Shown here in pieces: positions 1 to 8,385 of a stretch of 64,000 bases of DNA. Numbering within the stretch: the first letter of the stretch is position 1; each line of letters opens with the position of its first letter. Made by a program: the position numbers and the translations under genes. Under the pieces are notes generated by a model, which was not told the DNA's origin, searched no databases, and was given only the letters and a program-made list of their open reading frames with translations. The stretch spans positions 1 through 64,000 of the forward strand of contig JAKALP010000030.1 of assembly GCA_021824175.1 (NCBI GenBank), given 5' to 3'. Source of the stretch: Deltaproteobacteria bacterium. Its GTDB lineage: Bacteria > Desulfobacterota > Desulfobacteria > Desulfobacterales > Desulfosarcinaceae.

Positions 1-118
1 GCCGCTTTATTCGCTTGCGGTTGACCTCATAGCCCATGCGGCGAAGATGATCACGCATACCACGGCTGCCGCAAAATGGCGTTTTTAGGTATTGCTCGTC
101 GATCAGGCGCATGAATTT
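1..118 (-). pseudogene. IS3-family transposase OrfB, fragment running off the window
   Basis: The reverse strand of the first 118 bases translates without a stop into a segment with MRLIDEQYLKTPF followed by GSRGMRDHLRR and YEVNRKR. This is the region just before the DDE catalytic core of IS3-family OrfB proteins. It ends abruptly beside the IS630-like element at 128, so its 5' part is missing here; the rest lies outside the window. The matching C-terminal OrfB piece sits at 689-935 on the same strand but in the wrong order for one intact gene, so the two pieces come either from different copies or from a rearranged one. Confidence 0.7.
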
Positions 119-130
119 CAAGTTCTCATT

Positions 131-538
131 CTAAGTTGCATTCAATTGGATACTTTTAATGATCCAGCTCCATCCAGATAATTTTGTTACAGCTCCTGGG
201 CTGGAAGAAAAAGCAGCACACCCACTGGCAACTTCCTGCTGGACAGCGCTTAGGGTTTCAAACACTCGGTTGGAGCAGTATTTTTCTCTCAACTCGTGCC
301 AAAGAATCTCCACTGGATTTAATTCCGGTGAATAAGGTGGTAGATGAACCAACGATACATTCTGCGGAACCTCCAGCGCCTTGGCTTTGTGGGAGCTTGC
401 GCTATCAAGCGCCATCACAACATGGTGGTCCAGATGAGCGGCACCAATTTGTCCCAGAAAGTGACTCATTTGCTCGGTATTCATCTTCTCGGCCGCCATC
501 CAATGCAATGTCGGCGGTGGACCCCATCGTTTAGACAA
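131..538 (-). pseudogene. IS630-like transposase, C-terminal half (DDE domain)
   Basis: The translation carries the second and third catalytic motifs of IS630/Tc1-type DDE transposases: VMALDSASSHKAKAL (Asp) and HLPPYSPELNPVEILWHELRE (Glu within the SPELNPVE signature). The N-terminal HTH part lies at 935-1331 on the same strand, and the segment between them is not IS630 sequence. The reading frame ends inside the element next to the left inverted repeat. The open reading frame probably has no start of its own. Confidence 0.75.
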
Positions 539-612
539 TTCGAGAACCAGTTAAGCTATAAACCGGCAAGTAATTCGGGGACCACTTCCCCGGGTACGTT
601 AATGCTGAGGGC

Positions 613-649
613 GTGTGCCAGGGGGATCCACAAAATCCCCCTGGCACAC
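613..649. repeat. Perfect 15-bp inverted repeat inside the IS mosaic
   Basis: GTGTGCCAGGGGGAT at 613-627 is followed by a 7-base spacer and its exact complement at 635-649. It lies just beyond the stop of the IS3 OrfB fragment. It could be an IS end, a transcription barrier, or the join between two element ends. No further repeat of it was seen in the window. Confidence 0.7.
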
Positions 650-688
650 ACACGCCAGCACAGAATGCCGTTAATGCTGCGTTCTTTC

Positions 689-935
689 TCATGCTGCCTC
701 GGCAACCGGCAAGCAAGTAGCAAAATAAACCTCATCAGGTGTATGTTCGTCAAGACCTTGATGAGGCCGCTCGCTGTTGTAGAACTCAAACCATTGGCTG
801 AGCCCGGTGCGCAACTGGGCGCCGCCCTCGAATGAGTGCAGATAAATGTGTTGGTGCTTGAGCGTCCACCAGAGCCGCTCAATGAAGATGTTGTCTTGAA
901 CCCGACCTCGACCATCCATGTCTTGCAAGAAGCCG
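689..935 (-). pseudogene. IS3-family transposase OrfB, C-terminal fragment
   Basis: The translation contains the IS3 OrfB integrase-core end: MDGRGRVQDNIFIERLWW (with the catalytic Glu), then FYNSERPHQGLDEHTPDEVY. A stop follows AEAA at 689. Upstream of about 935 the same frame becomes nonsense while another frame continues as IS630 sequence, so the join is near 935. This piece has displaced the middle of the IS630 transposase gene. Confidence 0.75.
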
Positions 936-1331
936 ATATATTGTAGATTTAGGCACCTTGCGCCCAACCGCCTGTTTAAACGCGGCATGTATTGGCGGTA
1001 CAACTAAAACGCCACCTTGGCCAGCTTTTTCGATCCACGGAGCAAGAAATTGTTTTTCTTCATCAACTGACATGAGTTGGTGGTGCCTACCTCCGCGTTT
1101 CTCGCTCGCTTCAACGGGTCGGAACTTGTTGGCGCGGAACTCTCGACGCAATACGCAAACCCTGTTTCGACCCAAGCCAATTATTTCAGAGGTGACGTCC
1201 AGGCCTGCCCCGGTCAAGGCAGGAATTAGTATTGCCTGGCACTGGCGCAGTTGCGATAATGTTTTTGCCTCCGAGGCGGCTGTTTTTGCTGCCTCAATTT
1301 CAGTTGTTTCATGTCGTGCAGTTCGAGCCAT
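935..1331 (-). pseudogene. IS630-like transposase, N-terminal half (HTH domains)
   Basis: The start is ATG at 1331, preceded by GGAGG six bases upstream, which is better than the upstream in-frame start near 1412. The protein has an N-terminal helix-turn-helix region and then a winged-helix-like part ending in KVPKSTIYRLLARHGW, as in IS630-family proteins. The frame then runs into IS3-derived sequence near 935. The C-terminal catalytic half is at 131-538. Confidence 0.7.
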
Positions 1332-1404
1332 GACTACCTCCGCAGTATTGGGGTTAAAAGCATGGCTACAGTATATATAAGTATCATTATGAATGCAACT
1401 TAGA

Positions 1405-1590
1405 ATCAGCAAGCGCTATGAGCAGGGCTCGATCATCATCACCTGCAACCGTGCCTTCAAAGAATGGGCACAAATTTTTAACAACGACAGCACTCTGACA
1501 TCGGCCCTGCTGGACCGTCTGCTGCACCATACCGAAACCATCGTCATCGAAGGCAAAAGCTATCGCATGAAAGAGGTCATCGAAAAGTGA
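1405..1590 (+). pseudogene. istB: IS21-family helper ATPase IstB, C-terminal fragment
   Basis: The translated piece ISKRYEQGSIII, FKEWAQIFNNDSTL, ALLDRLLHHTETIVIEGKSY matches the last third of IstB, the AAA+ helper protein of IS21 transposition. The N-terminal ATPase part is absent because the IS630-like element begins exactly where this frame starts. No istA or istB remainder is visible to the left. A dead fragment. Confidence 0.75.
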
Positions 1591-1939
1591 AAGAGAAAAC
1601 AAACCCAAACCGCCGGCGGTGCTCACACACCCTGGCGGCAATACCTCTAAAAAGGCAGCATTTATAAATCGCCACAATTGCGGATTTTTAGACCGCCGAC
1701 CACAGGGGCTGGGCTTGTAATACCGCACGGCCCTGGATGAGGCCAAACATGGGCCGTATTAGCGGCTCATTTATTGCCGCCCGGTTGGCCATTGCGTTGT
1801 TTAGTCCCGATAGTATGCAGGAACGATGTTGACGCCATTGACAGGGGATTCCGGCGCAAGGTAGCCTGTGGTCCGGTCCGGAATGAAAGATGCGCTGCGG
1901 CATCGCAAAGTCCATCGACGCATATCTGGGGAGGCTGCC
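1591..1939. other. Gap between IS remnants and the diguanylate cyclase gene
   Basis: About 350 bp with no convincing gene. It probably contains the outer end of the broken IS21 element, followed by the leader of the downstream gene. Short GC-rich inverted pieces (CCGCCGGCGG near 1611) are present, but no clear promoter could be assigned. Confidence 0.4.
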
Positions 1940-2815
1940 ATGCGATTCATGGCCAAACAAGTCTATCAATTCTTGGCGGGTCGATCTCAGCCCGTTATTC
2001 TCTTCTTGGGACTGGTGGGAATTGTGCTGATCGGCACCCTCGACTATTTGACCGGTAACGATTTTGAAGTCGATGTCTTTTACGTGTTGCCGTTGTTCTT
2101 TATCACCTGGTTTGCGAGCCGCCGGGCGGCCGTAGCGAGTACCGTGCTGATCACTTTGGTGTGGATGTTCATCGGCAAGGCCACCGGCAAAATCTCCCCG
2201 AGCGTGACCGTCGATATATGGAACGCTTTCATGGAGTTCGCTTTCCTTCTCATCATCACTGTCCTGGGATTTATTGTAAAACACCAGATTTTGAGATTGG
2301 AGGAATTATCCAGAGAAGATTTTCTGACGGGCGCTGCCAACCGGAGATCTTTCTATCAGGTCGCGGAGATGGAAATGAACCGAAGTCAACGATTCGGTTC
2401 ACCATTTTCAGTGGTCTACCTTGATGTCGACAATTTCAAGGCGGTCAACGACACGCTGGGGCACAGCGCCGGTGATCTGCTGTTGTGTGAAGTGGCCGGC
2501 GCCATGCATCAACACATCCGCAAAATTGACACCATCGCGCGCCTGGGGGGAGATGAATTCGCTCTCTTATTTCCAGAGACGGACGCCGGTGGCGCCAGGC
2601 ACATGGTCGAGAAGACAAAAGAGATTCTCATTGAATTGGTCGCCCGGCATGGCTGGCCGATCACCTTCAGCATGGGCGTTGTGACTTTCACGCAACCGCC
2701 AGGCTCCGTGGAAGAGATGCTGTGCTTTGCGGATAAAGTGATGTATTCCGTCAAGCGCCAGGGGAAGAACAGCATCGCGTTCGAATCGTGGCCCGAAGCA
2801 AAGTTAAAATTCTGA
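1940..2815 (+). CDS. Membrane-bound diguanylate cyclase (GGDEF)
   Basis: A 291-residue protein that should make cyclic di-GMP from two GTP at the inner membrane. Residues about 15-115 form three to four hydrophobic segments, with no recognised sensor domain. The GGDEF domain covers about 120-285. The catalytic motif is a perfect GGDEF at 203-207, and an inhibitory I-site RKID lies at 194-197, so product feedback is expected. D162 (LDVDNF) is the metal-binding Asp. The start at 1940 was chosen over an upstream GTG (1868) because GGGGAGG sits six bases before it. The last 12 bases overlap the 3' end of the convergent GcvT-SHMT gene. Confidence 0.9.
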   Translation: MRFMAKQVYQFLAGRSQPVILFLGLVGIVLIGTLDYLTGNDFEVDVFYVLPLFFITWFASRRAAVASTVLITLVWMFIGKATGKISPSVTVDIWNAFMEFAFLLIITVLGFIVKHQILRLEELSREDFLTGAANRRSFYQVAEMEMNRSQRFGSPFSVVYLDVDNFKAVNDTLGHSAGDLLLCEVAGAMHQHIRKIDTIARLGGDEFALLFPETDAGGARHMVEKTKEILIELVARHGWPITFSMGVVTFTQPPGSVEEMLCFADKVMYSVKRQGKNSIAFESWPEAKLKF

Positions 2816-5458
2816 CAGCTTTTGGATCAACCCTTCCAAATCCTTATCCTCGAAGCAAAAGTGCATGCGCAAATAACGCTGCCGCAAGCGAACGACCTCT
2901 TCGCGAACGGTTTTATTCTTCAGGATCACATCGGCCATGAGCTGGGCCACGGTTTGAAACTCTTCTGGCCGCAGGCCGAAGCGGGTCATCTCGGCCGTGC
3001 CCAGGCGCAAGGCCCCGGAGGCGGTAAAGCCCTCTTCTTCAGGGGTTGCCTGGTAGTTGCAGATGATGTGGTTGGCTTCCAGGCGCCGGGCGATGTCAGG
3101 GCCCTGGGCATAGCCGACTTTAACTATTACCTGGTGGGTTTCGGTGAAATCCATGGCTGGATCGCCAGCCACGTCGAGGCCGCACTGCTTCAGGGCCTTG
3201 GCAAAGGCTTTGGCATTGGTCAGGACCTGGCGCTGGTATGGGGCTCTGAAGGCATTCATCTCCATGGCGGCCACCAGCAGGCCCAACAGAGTGCCCAGGT
3301 GATGATTGCTCACGGCGCCGGGAAAGGCGCGGCGTTCGATGGCTTCCCACAAGGAGGCTTGCTGGGGCTCGGCGGGTTCTAAGTTGGCGGCCACCACGCC
3401 GCGCTGGGGGCCGAAGAAAGTTTTGTGGGTCGAGCCGGTGACCAGATCAGCCCCTTCCTTGAACGGTTCCTGAAAAAAGGGGCCGCACAACCCCAGCACG
3501 TGCGCCATGTCGTACATGAGCACGGTCTGCACGCCGATATCATCGATGATGGCGCGCAGTGCGGCCACCGGCTCTTTATGCAGGGTCATGCTCTTGCCCA
3601 GGATGATCAGCTCCGGCCGGAAGCGGTCGATTAGCTCCCGGCAGGCCTCAATATCTATGGCATAGGGATTGTGCCCCAGGGCCGGAAAATTGATCACGGC
3701 CGGTCTTTCCATGACCGGGTCGCGGCTCACGTAGTCGCGCAGGGCGCCCATGGGCTGGGCGCTCAGGTGGCCGCCCTTGATGATGTGGTGGTTCATCACC
3801 ATGCGCAGGCGGCGCTGTTCGCTCTTGCGGTCGGTGCGGTTGTAGTGATCCACCAGGGCGCTGAAGACCACCATGTTGGCCATCTGACCCGAGATGGGGC
3901 GGGTTTCTACTTGGCGGCATCCCAGGTAGAGGCACAGTTGCTCGGCCAGGGCCGCTTCCACCGCGGCGATGAACTCCGTGCCCTGGTAGTAGAAGATTTC
4001 GGCATCGGCCAAAGCCTTGACCCTTTTGTGTTCGGCGTAACGGCCGGACGGGTCGGTGATGGAGAGCAGGCGAACCAGGGCCGAAGGGGTTTGCTCTGAA
4101 GGAATGAGGTTGATGCACTGCTGCTGGCGCCATTGGTGATTATCCAGGGCTTTTTGAACCCACTGACGCGCCTGGGCCACGGCCGCCGGCGCCGCCGCGG
4201 GGGGCGCGGCCAGACTCTCCTGGAAGTTTTTCCAGGTGTAGGCCCGGGCATGGGGTGGGGCCTCGCTGCGAAGCAAATAGGGCATCACGCCGGCTTGCAG
4301 CCGTTTGCCGCGTACGTCGATGACAATGGTGTCGCCTTCCTGGATGCTGCTGTCCAGCAGGGCCAGGGCTATGGCGCGGCGGTTGGAAGTTTCGGTCAGG
4401 CGGGAAGAGAGTCCCTCGCCCTCAATGGCCCAATAGGGCACCATGGTGCCGCTGGTGATCCAGCCCGCCGGCTCATCGTCTTTGAAGACCTGGGCACCGG
4501 CCCGGGCGATGCCTTTATCAAGCATTTCCACCGGCCGGACCAGGCGCGGCAAATCTTCCCAGCGATCAAAGCGGTCGTCCATGAATCCCTTCCAGGCCAG
4601 AAACTGTCGCTGCAGCGGAGTCTTGCCGATGAAATCACCTTTGAGGGGCGAGAAGCTCACGGCAAAGCGGGCCAGGCCAATGGCAAAGACCGGGATGGGT
4701 TGCCCCTGGGGATCGTTGCCCAGTTCATGGCCGTACAAGGGCAGGCCGGCTTCCAGGCGCAGGGTGTCGCGGGCACCCAAGCCGATGGGTTTGGCGCCCA
4801 AATCCAGCAGCCGGTCCCAGACGGCGCCGGCGCGCTCGGCCGGCAGAAACAGCTCGAAGCATAAGGGTTCGCCGGTGTAGCCGGTGCGGGCCAGCCAGAT
4901 CTCGGCCGAAAGGCAGGTCGCCACGCTCAGGGCATTGCGCGCGGGCTCGGGAAGTTGGCCGCGGTCCAGGCATTTTAGAAGTATTTCTTTGGACTGCGGT
5001 CCTTGCAGGCTGAGCATGGCTATATCCATGGTGCGGTCCGTTAGGGTCAGGGAAGGAAAATGAGTTATTTCGGTTTGGAGATGGCGCCAGTCCTTTTCTC
5101 GGTTGGCGGCATTGACCACCAAAAGATAGCGATCGTCATGGAAGCGGTAGAGATAAGCATCATCGATGGCCCCGCCATCGGCGTCGGGGATCAGGGTGTA
5201 TTGACTCTGGCCCTTCTCCAGGGCTGCGGCGTTGTTGCTGAGCACGCGCTGCAGGAAAGGCAGGGCTTCCCGGCCCTGGAGGATGAACCGGCCCATGTGG
5301 GAGACATCGAAGAGCCCGGCCCCGCGGCGGGTATCCAAATGCTCCTGAAGTATTCCGGAAGGATACTGTACCGGCATCTCCCAGCCACCAAAGGGCACCA
5401 TCTGGGCGCCCAGCTTGAGGTGGCCGTCATAGAGGGGGGTGCGAAGCAATGATTCCAT
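2804..5458 (-). CDS. Fusion of GcvT-like aminomethyltransferase and serine hydroxymethyltransferase-like enzyme
   Basis: An 884-residue protein with two folate enzymes in one chain. Residues 1-400 are GcvT-like (glycine cleavage T protein): VPFGGWEMPVQYP, LFDVSHMGR, and GGAIDDAYLYR with the folate-site Asp. A Pro/Ala-rich linker follows at about 400-430. Residues 430-884 are SHMT-like and PLP-dependent: YDMAHVLGL (D650, H653) and GSTHKT with the Schiff-base lysine K679. The substrate loop reads INLIPSEQTPS instead of the usual IELIASEN, so this is a divergent SHMT. The T protein releases methylene-THF from the glycine-derived aminomethyl group and SHMT uses methylene-THF with glycine to form serine, so channelling is plausible. 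GGAGACCTCC precedes the ATG. No gcvH or gcvP is adjacent. Confidence 0.88.
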   Translation of the reverse strand: MESLLRTPLYDGHLKLGAQMVPFGGWEMPVQYPSGILQEHLDTRRGAGLFDVSHMGRFILQGREALPFLQRVLSNNAAALEKGQSQYTLIPDADGGAIDDAYLYRFHDDRYLLVVNAANREKDWRHLQTEITHFPSLTLTDRTMDIAMLSLQGPQSKEILLKCLDRGQLPEPARNALSVATCLSAEIWLARTGYTGEPLCFELFLPAERAGAVWDRLLDLGAKPIGLGARDTLRLEAGLPLYGHELGNDPQGQPIPVFAIGLARFAVSFSPLKGDFIGKTPLQRQFLAWKGFMDDRFDRWEDLPRLVRPVEMLDKGIARAGAQVFKDDEPAGWITSGTMVPYWAIEGEGLSSRLTETSNRRAIALALLDSSIQEGDTIVIDVRGKRLQAGVMPYLLRSEAPPHARAYTWKNFQESLAAPPAAAPAAVAQARQWVQKALDNHQWRQQQCINLIPSEQTPSALVRLLSITDPSGRYAEHKRVKALADAEIFYYQGTEFIAAVEAALAEQLCLYLGCRQVETRPISGQMANMVVFSALVDHYNRTDRKSEQRRLRMVMNHHIIKGGHLSAQPMGALRDYVSRDPVMERPAVINFPALGHNPYAIDIEACRELIDRFRPELIILGKSMTLHKEPVAALRAIIDDIGVQTVLMYDMAHVLGLCGPFFQEPFKEGADLVTGSTHKTFFGPQRGVVAANLEPAEPQQASLWEAIERRAFPGAVSNHHLGTLLGLLVAAMEMNAFRAPYQRQVLTNAKAFAKALKQCGLDVAGDPAMDFTETHQVIVKVGYAQGPDIARRLEANHIICNYQATPEEEGFTASGALRLGTAEMTRFGLRPEEFQTVAQLMADVILKNKTVREEVVRLRQRYLRMHFCFEDKDLEGLIQKLSEF

Positions 5459-5502
5459 GGAGGTCTCCGTTGTGTTTACCTTTGGAAGAAGTGCGAAGGT
5501 TG

Positions 5503-5643
5503 AATAAGTTTTAAGTGTAAAGTATAAAGTTTAAAGTTGAGGCATTCTGTCTGATTGGATTTTTAACTGCCAAGATCGACCATAGTCATTTTTGATATCA
5601 ATGGGAGAATTCCTTAACTTAAAACTTTGAACTTAAAACTTTA
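5503..5643. repeat. AT-rich inverted repeat of AAGTTTTAAGT-like words
   Basis: The left arm (5503-5538) is made of TAAGTTTTAAG/TAAAGTTTAAAG words and the right arm (5612-5643) of their complements (AACTTAAAACTTTGAAC). The spacer is about 70 bp. It lies between the GcvT-SHMT start and the 3' end of the next minus-strand gene. It is one of several low-complexity palindromes at gene boundaries in this window. Confidence 0.65.
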
Positions 5644-5653
5644 ATCTATTTTA

Positions 5654-5965
5654 TTATCCCATCCCTTCAATCGGAAAGAGTTTATCAAAAAGCTCGGCAT
5701 CTTCCACCAGATCAATGCCCGCGCCGGTCAATTCAACATAACAGGAAGCAAAGGGCGGGCAGTTGCTGTCGTGGGAGAGTTCTACCCAGCCCTTTTTCTC
5801 CAGGTAGATGATGTTCCAGTTCAGCTCCGGCGGCTCTGCGCCGCAGATTTCCGCCAGTTGTCGCAGCTCCACCGGCGCCAGCGGCACCTCCTTGAATTGG
5901 GCGTAGAGCTCGCTCAGGATGGCGCGGCGCAGTTTTTTAGCGGATGGTTGTTCTTTGTCTTTCAT
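5654..5965 (-). CDS. Small winged-helix-like protein
   Basis: A 103-residue soluble protein of unknown function. The pattern LAEICGAEPPELNWNIIYLEKKGWVELSHD resembles the recognition helix and wing of small winged-helix proteins: two helices, then a hydrophobic YLEKKGWVEL turn and a charged strand. The basic N-terminus (KDKEQPSAKKLRR) would suit nucleic-acid contact. There is no catalytic motif and no partner gene is obvious. It may regulate the neighbouring GcvT-SHMT gene, which lies downstream on the same strand, but that is a guess. Confidence 0.6.
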   Translation of the reverse strand: MKDKEQPSAKKLRRAILSELYAQFKEVPLAPVELRQLAEICGAEPPELNWNIIYLEKKGWVELSHDSNCPPFASCYVELTGAGIDLVEDAELFDKLFPIEGMG

Positions 5966-5971
5966 CTTTTT

Positions 5972-6232
5972 TCGTTGATACGTTGATTGGTCTATTCGTT
6001 GATTGGTTGATGCGTTGATTGGATTGGGCCAACCAGAACCGCTGGAGCAAGATGAACTACTTCAGGTATCGAGGTGGCCTTCCATCATGCCCGCGCAGGC
6101 GGGCATCCAGCCTGATGGCACCCTAAGAACCTGGATTCCCGCCTTCGCGGGAATGACGTGCCGTGAAACGAAAAACCCCCGACCCGTCAATTATTTCACT
6201 CCTTCACAAATATGATCAATCAATCAACGACA
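5972..6232. repeat. GTTGATTG-type simple palindrome flanking a REP pair
   Basis: Tandem words CGTTGATTGG/TTGATGCG at 5972-6024 are answered by the complementary ATCAATCAATCAACGA at 6214-6232. The space between the arms contains a REP-like pair (6087-6158). The same word family recurs at 27122-27216, 34397-34483 and as a half-copy near 43641-43662. Confidence 0.65.
6087..6158. repeat. REP/BIME-like pair of GC-rich hairpins
   Basis: Hairpin one is TGCCCGC-GCAG-GCGGGCA at 6088-6105 and hairpin two is ATTCCCGC-CTTC-GCGGGAAT at 6134-6153. They are in inverted orientation, with CATCCAG and CTGGAT between them. This type (GCGGGAAT...ATTCCCGC with CTGGAT) is a widespread dispersed intergenic repeat in proteobacteria. 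No REP-associated transposase is in the window. Confidence 0.75.
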
Positions 6233-6233
6233 A

Positions 6234-7076
6234 CTACCGCACCCAGACCAGAATGCCCCGCAACACGCCCCAGGCCAGAGCCAGGGCCGTGGCCGCGGCA
6301 CAAACGCCGGCCATCATTTTATGAGTCGCTGTTTCGCGGCTCTTTTCAATATAGCCCAGAAGCATTCCGATGAGCGCGCCGCTGATCATGCCGCCGACGT
6401 GGGCCCAGTTATTGACCTGGGGCACCATTATCCCAAAGACCAAGACGCCCAGGGCCCAGCCGCCGACCTGCCTGTAAATGGCGTTGCCGAATAGCCCCCC
6501 GCGGTGTTTGCCATAATAGATGGCTGCGCCGATGAGCCCGCACAGGGCCGCGGAAGCCCCGATGGTAATTGGAATGCCGGCGAAATAGGAGAGCAGAAAT
6601 CCAAGTACGCCGCTGCCCGTATAGATGATGAAAAAGCGGTAGGGGCCGTAGAGCTGGGTAACCAGCGGCGCCAGCTGGTAGAAGGCGAGCATGTTGAAAA
6701 GAATATGCATGGCTGAACCGTGCAGGTAGTTGGCGGCCAGCAGGGTCCACCAGCCCGAGGTACGATGCATCAGCCACGTCCCCGTGGCGCCCAATATCGC
6801 CAGGCTTTCCGAATTCGGCGAGAGCAGGCCAAAGGGGTTAAATCCAAATCCGATTCTGCGGGGCACGAGAAGTAAACTGAGCACGTACATGCCGATGTTG
6901 ACATAGAGAATGATTTTGATCAGCTGCTCTCCCGACCCCCAGCCGCGGGTCAGAGGGTTGTTCTTCCAGCGCGAGCCAGGGGCTTGAATCCCGCAAAAGG
7001 GGCAGCGCGGCTCATCGATGCTGATCAACTTGCGGCAATTGGGGCAGATGATGGAGTTGCGGACAGGGCGGTTCAA
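6234..7076 (-). CDS. Rhomboid intramembrane serine protease with N-terminal zinc ribbon
   Basis: A 280-residue protein that should cleave membrane-spanning substrates within the bilayer. Residues 11-28 form a zinc ribbon (CPNCRKL...CPFCG). Six or more hydrophobic segments follow from about 55 to 275. The catalytic Ser is S175 in GASAALCG and the His is H226 in NWAHVGG, both in the expected helices. HGSAMHILFNM carries the conserved HxxxHxxxN of rhomboids. The natural substrate is unknown. A zinc ribbon on a rhomboid is known from other bacteria but its role is not clear. Confidence 0.88.
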   Translation of the reverse strand: MNRPVRNSIICPNCRKLISIDEPRCPFCGIQAPGSRWKNNPLTRGWGSGEQLIKIILYVNIGMYVLSLLLVPRRIGFGFNPFGLLSPNSESLAILGATGTWLMHRTSGWWTLLAANYLHGSAMHILFNMLAFYQLAPLVTQLYGPYRFFIIYTGSGVLGFLLSYFAGIPITIGASAALCGLIGAAIYYGKHRGGLFGNAIYRQVGGWALGVLVFGIMVPQVNNWAHVGGMISGALIGMLLGYIEKSRETATHKMMAGVCAAATALALAWGVLRGILVWVR

Positions 7077-7143
7077 AATTGCTTCTCTCCTTAGAGTTCA
7101 GTTCCGGAAGATGCTTTTCGGATTATCGCAATCAAAAGTAAAA

Positions 7144-7206
7144 ACCACAGAGAACACAGAGAAACAGCATGGGAGAGCTCTCTGTGCTCTCGGTGTTCTC
7201 TGTGGT
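7144..7206. repeat. ACCACAGAG-type palindrome
   Basis: The left arm (ACCACAGAGAACACAGAGAA, 7144-7163) pairs with the right arm (7180-7206, CTCTGTG...TTCTCTGTGGT). It lies between two minus-strand genes. A second copy of this family is at 20937-21016. Confidence 0.75.
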
Positions 7207-7222
7207 AAAATCATCTTTACTC

Positions 7223-8179
7223 CTAATCCCATAGCACCGGATTGTCATCCAGATGATCGGTGACCTTTCGGCCGATGCGGTCCATGGCCGCTACGTCGTC
7301 CGCCGAAAGCTTGATCTCGGCCGCGGCCGCGTTTTGCACCGCCTGTTCGGCGTTGCGCGCGCCGGCAATGGCGCAGCAGTTGGGTTGGGCCAGGACCCAG
7401 GCCAGGGCCAGCTGGCCGAGGGTGATATTATACTTGGTGGCGATGGGCCGCAGCTCGTTTAAGGCTTGTTGCACGCGGTCCATGTTTTCGGGCTTGAACA
7501 AGCGGTTGCCCGCACGGTGATCGCCCTTGGCAAACTGGTGGCCCGGACCGAACTTGCCGGTGAGCAGCCCCTGGGCCATGGGCGAGTAGGCCAGGATGGT
7601 CATCTTCTGTTGCCGGCAGTAGGGCAGAACCTCTTTTTCCACCGCCCGCCAAAAAAGAGAGTAGGGCGGCTGCACGCTTTCGATGGGACCGTACTGCCGG
7701 GCCTCTTCCAATTGCTGGCGGTTGAAGTTGGACACCCCGATGGCGCGGATCTTCCCTTGGGTTTTGAGCTCCACCAGGGCGCGCATGGTCTCTTCCAGCG
7801 GCACCATGGGCTGGCCGAAACTGCCCGGCGGCCAATGAATCTGGTAGAGGTCGATGCGGTCGGTATTGAGATATTTCAGGGAGCGATTGCAGGCGCTGAT
7901 GACCTGGTTGTATTTGAGGTGGTTGGCGAAGACCTTGGTGGCCAGCACCACCTTGTCGCGCACGCCGGCCAGGGCCTGGCCCACGATTTTTTCCGAATGG
8001 CCGTTGCCGTAGACCTCGGCGGTGTCAAAGGCCGTGATGCCGGCATCCATGGCCGCGCGCATGGCGCGCTCGGTTTGCTGATCGTCAATATCGGCCCACA
8101 TGGCTTTGCCGGCCTGCCAGGTGCCCATGACTATGGCGGAAAGCGTGATGCCGCTTTGGCCCAATGGTATTTGCTGCAT
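7223..8179 (-). CDS. Aldo/keto reductase
   Basis: A 318-residue NADPH-dependent oxidoreductase of the AKR superfamily, cytoplasmic. The catalytic tetrad can be seen: Asp and Tyr in FDTAEVYGNG, Lys in LATKVF, His in LYQIHWP. IGVSNF and the C-terminal cofactor loop (AIAGARNAEQ) are typical. The start was set at 8179 because AAGGAGG lies six bases upstream; a TTG at 8197 would add six residues that are really the ribosome binding site. The substrate cannot be told from sequence. Single gene with a palindrome downstream. Confidence 0.9.
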   Translation of the reverse strand: MQQIPLGQSGITLSAIVMGTWQAGKAMWADIDDQQTERAMRAAMDAGITAFDTAEVYGNGHSEKIVGQALAGVRDKVVLATKVFANHLKYNQVISACNRSLKYLNTDRIDLYQIHWPPGSFGQPMVPLEETMRALVELKTQGKIRAIGVSNFNRQQLEEARQYGPIESVQPPYSLFWRAVEKEVLPYCRQQKMTILAYSPMAQGLLTGKFGPGHQFAKGDHRAGNRLFKPENMDRVQQALNELRPIATKYNITLGQLALAWVLAQPNCCAIAGARNAEQAVQNAAAAEIKLSADDVAAMDRIGRKVTDHLDDNPVLWD

Positions 8180-8385
8180 GGCTGCCTCCTTGGTCAAATA
8201 TTTGGATGGCTTGCATATTCCATGGCCGCCAATGTAACACAGATGTTTGGCGATTGCATCCCCCAGCCGCTAATGGCATACTACTCTTACTTTTTTAAAG
8301 CGGATGAGGGCGAAATTCTTTCCGGTTTTAATCCGCCGGCACTCAGCCTCGCGAAAGATAGGAATAAAAAGGGAGATCGCGTCAT

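Larger units (their letters stand above)
128..1406 (-). mobile_element. IS630-like insertion sequence, defective
   Basis: Perfect 17-bp inverted repeats (ATTCTAAGTTGCATTCA at 128-144 and its complement at 1390-1406) bound a segment that encodes both ends of an IS630-type transposase on the minus strand. The middle of the gene, including the first catalytic Asp, is missing and is replaced by about 400 bp carrying an IS3 OrfB tail. The element has split an IS21 istB gene on its right flank (1405-1590). The left flank is an IS3 fragment rather than the rest of istB, so the locus has been rearranged since insertion. Not mobile on its own. Confidence 0.75.

Noticed and set aside
1238-1258. Sigma-54 promoter (TGGCAC...TTGC)
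   Set aside because: The spacing is eight bases instead of five, and it lies inside the IS630 coding part.
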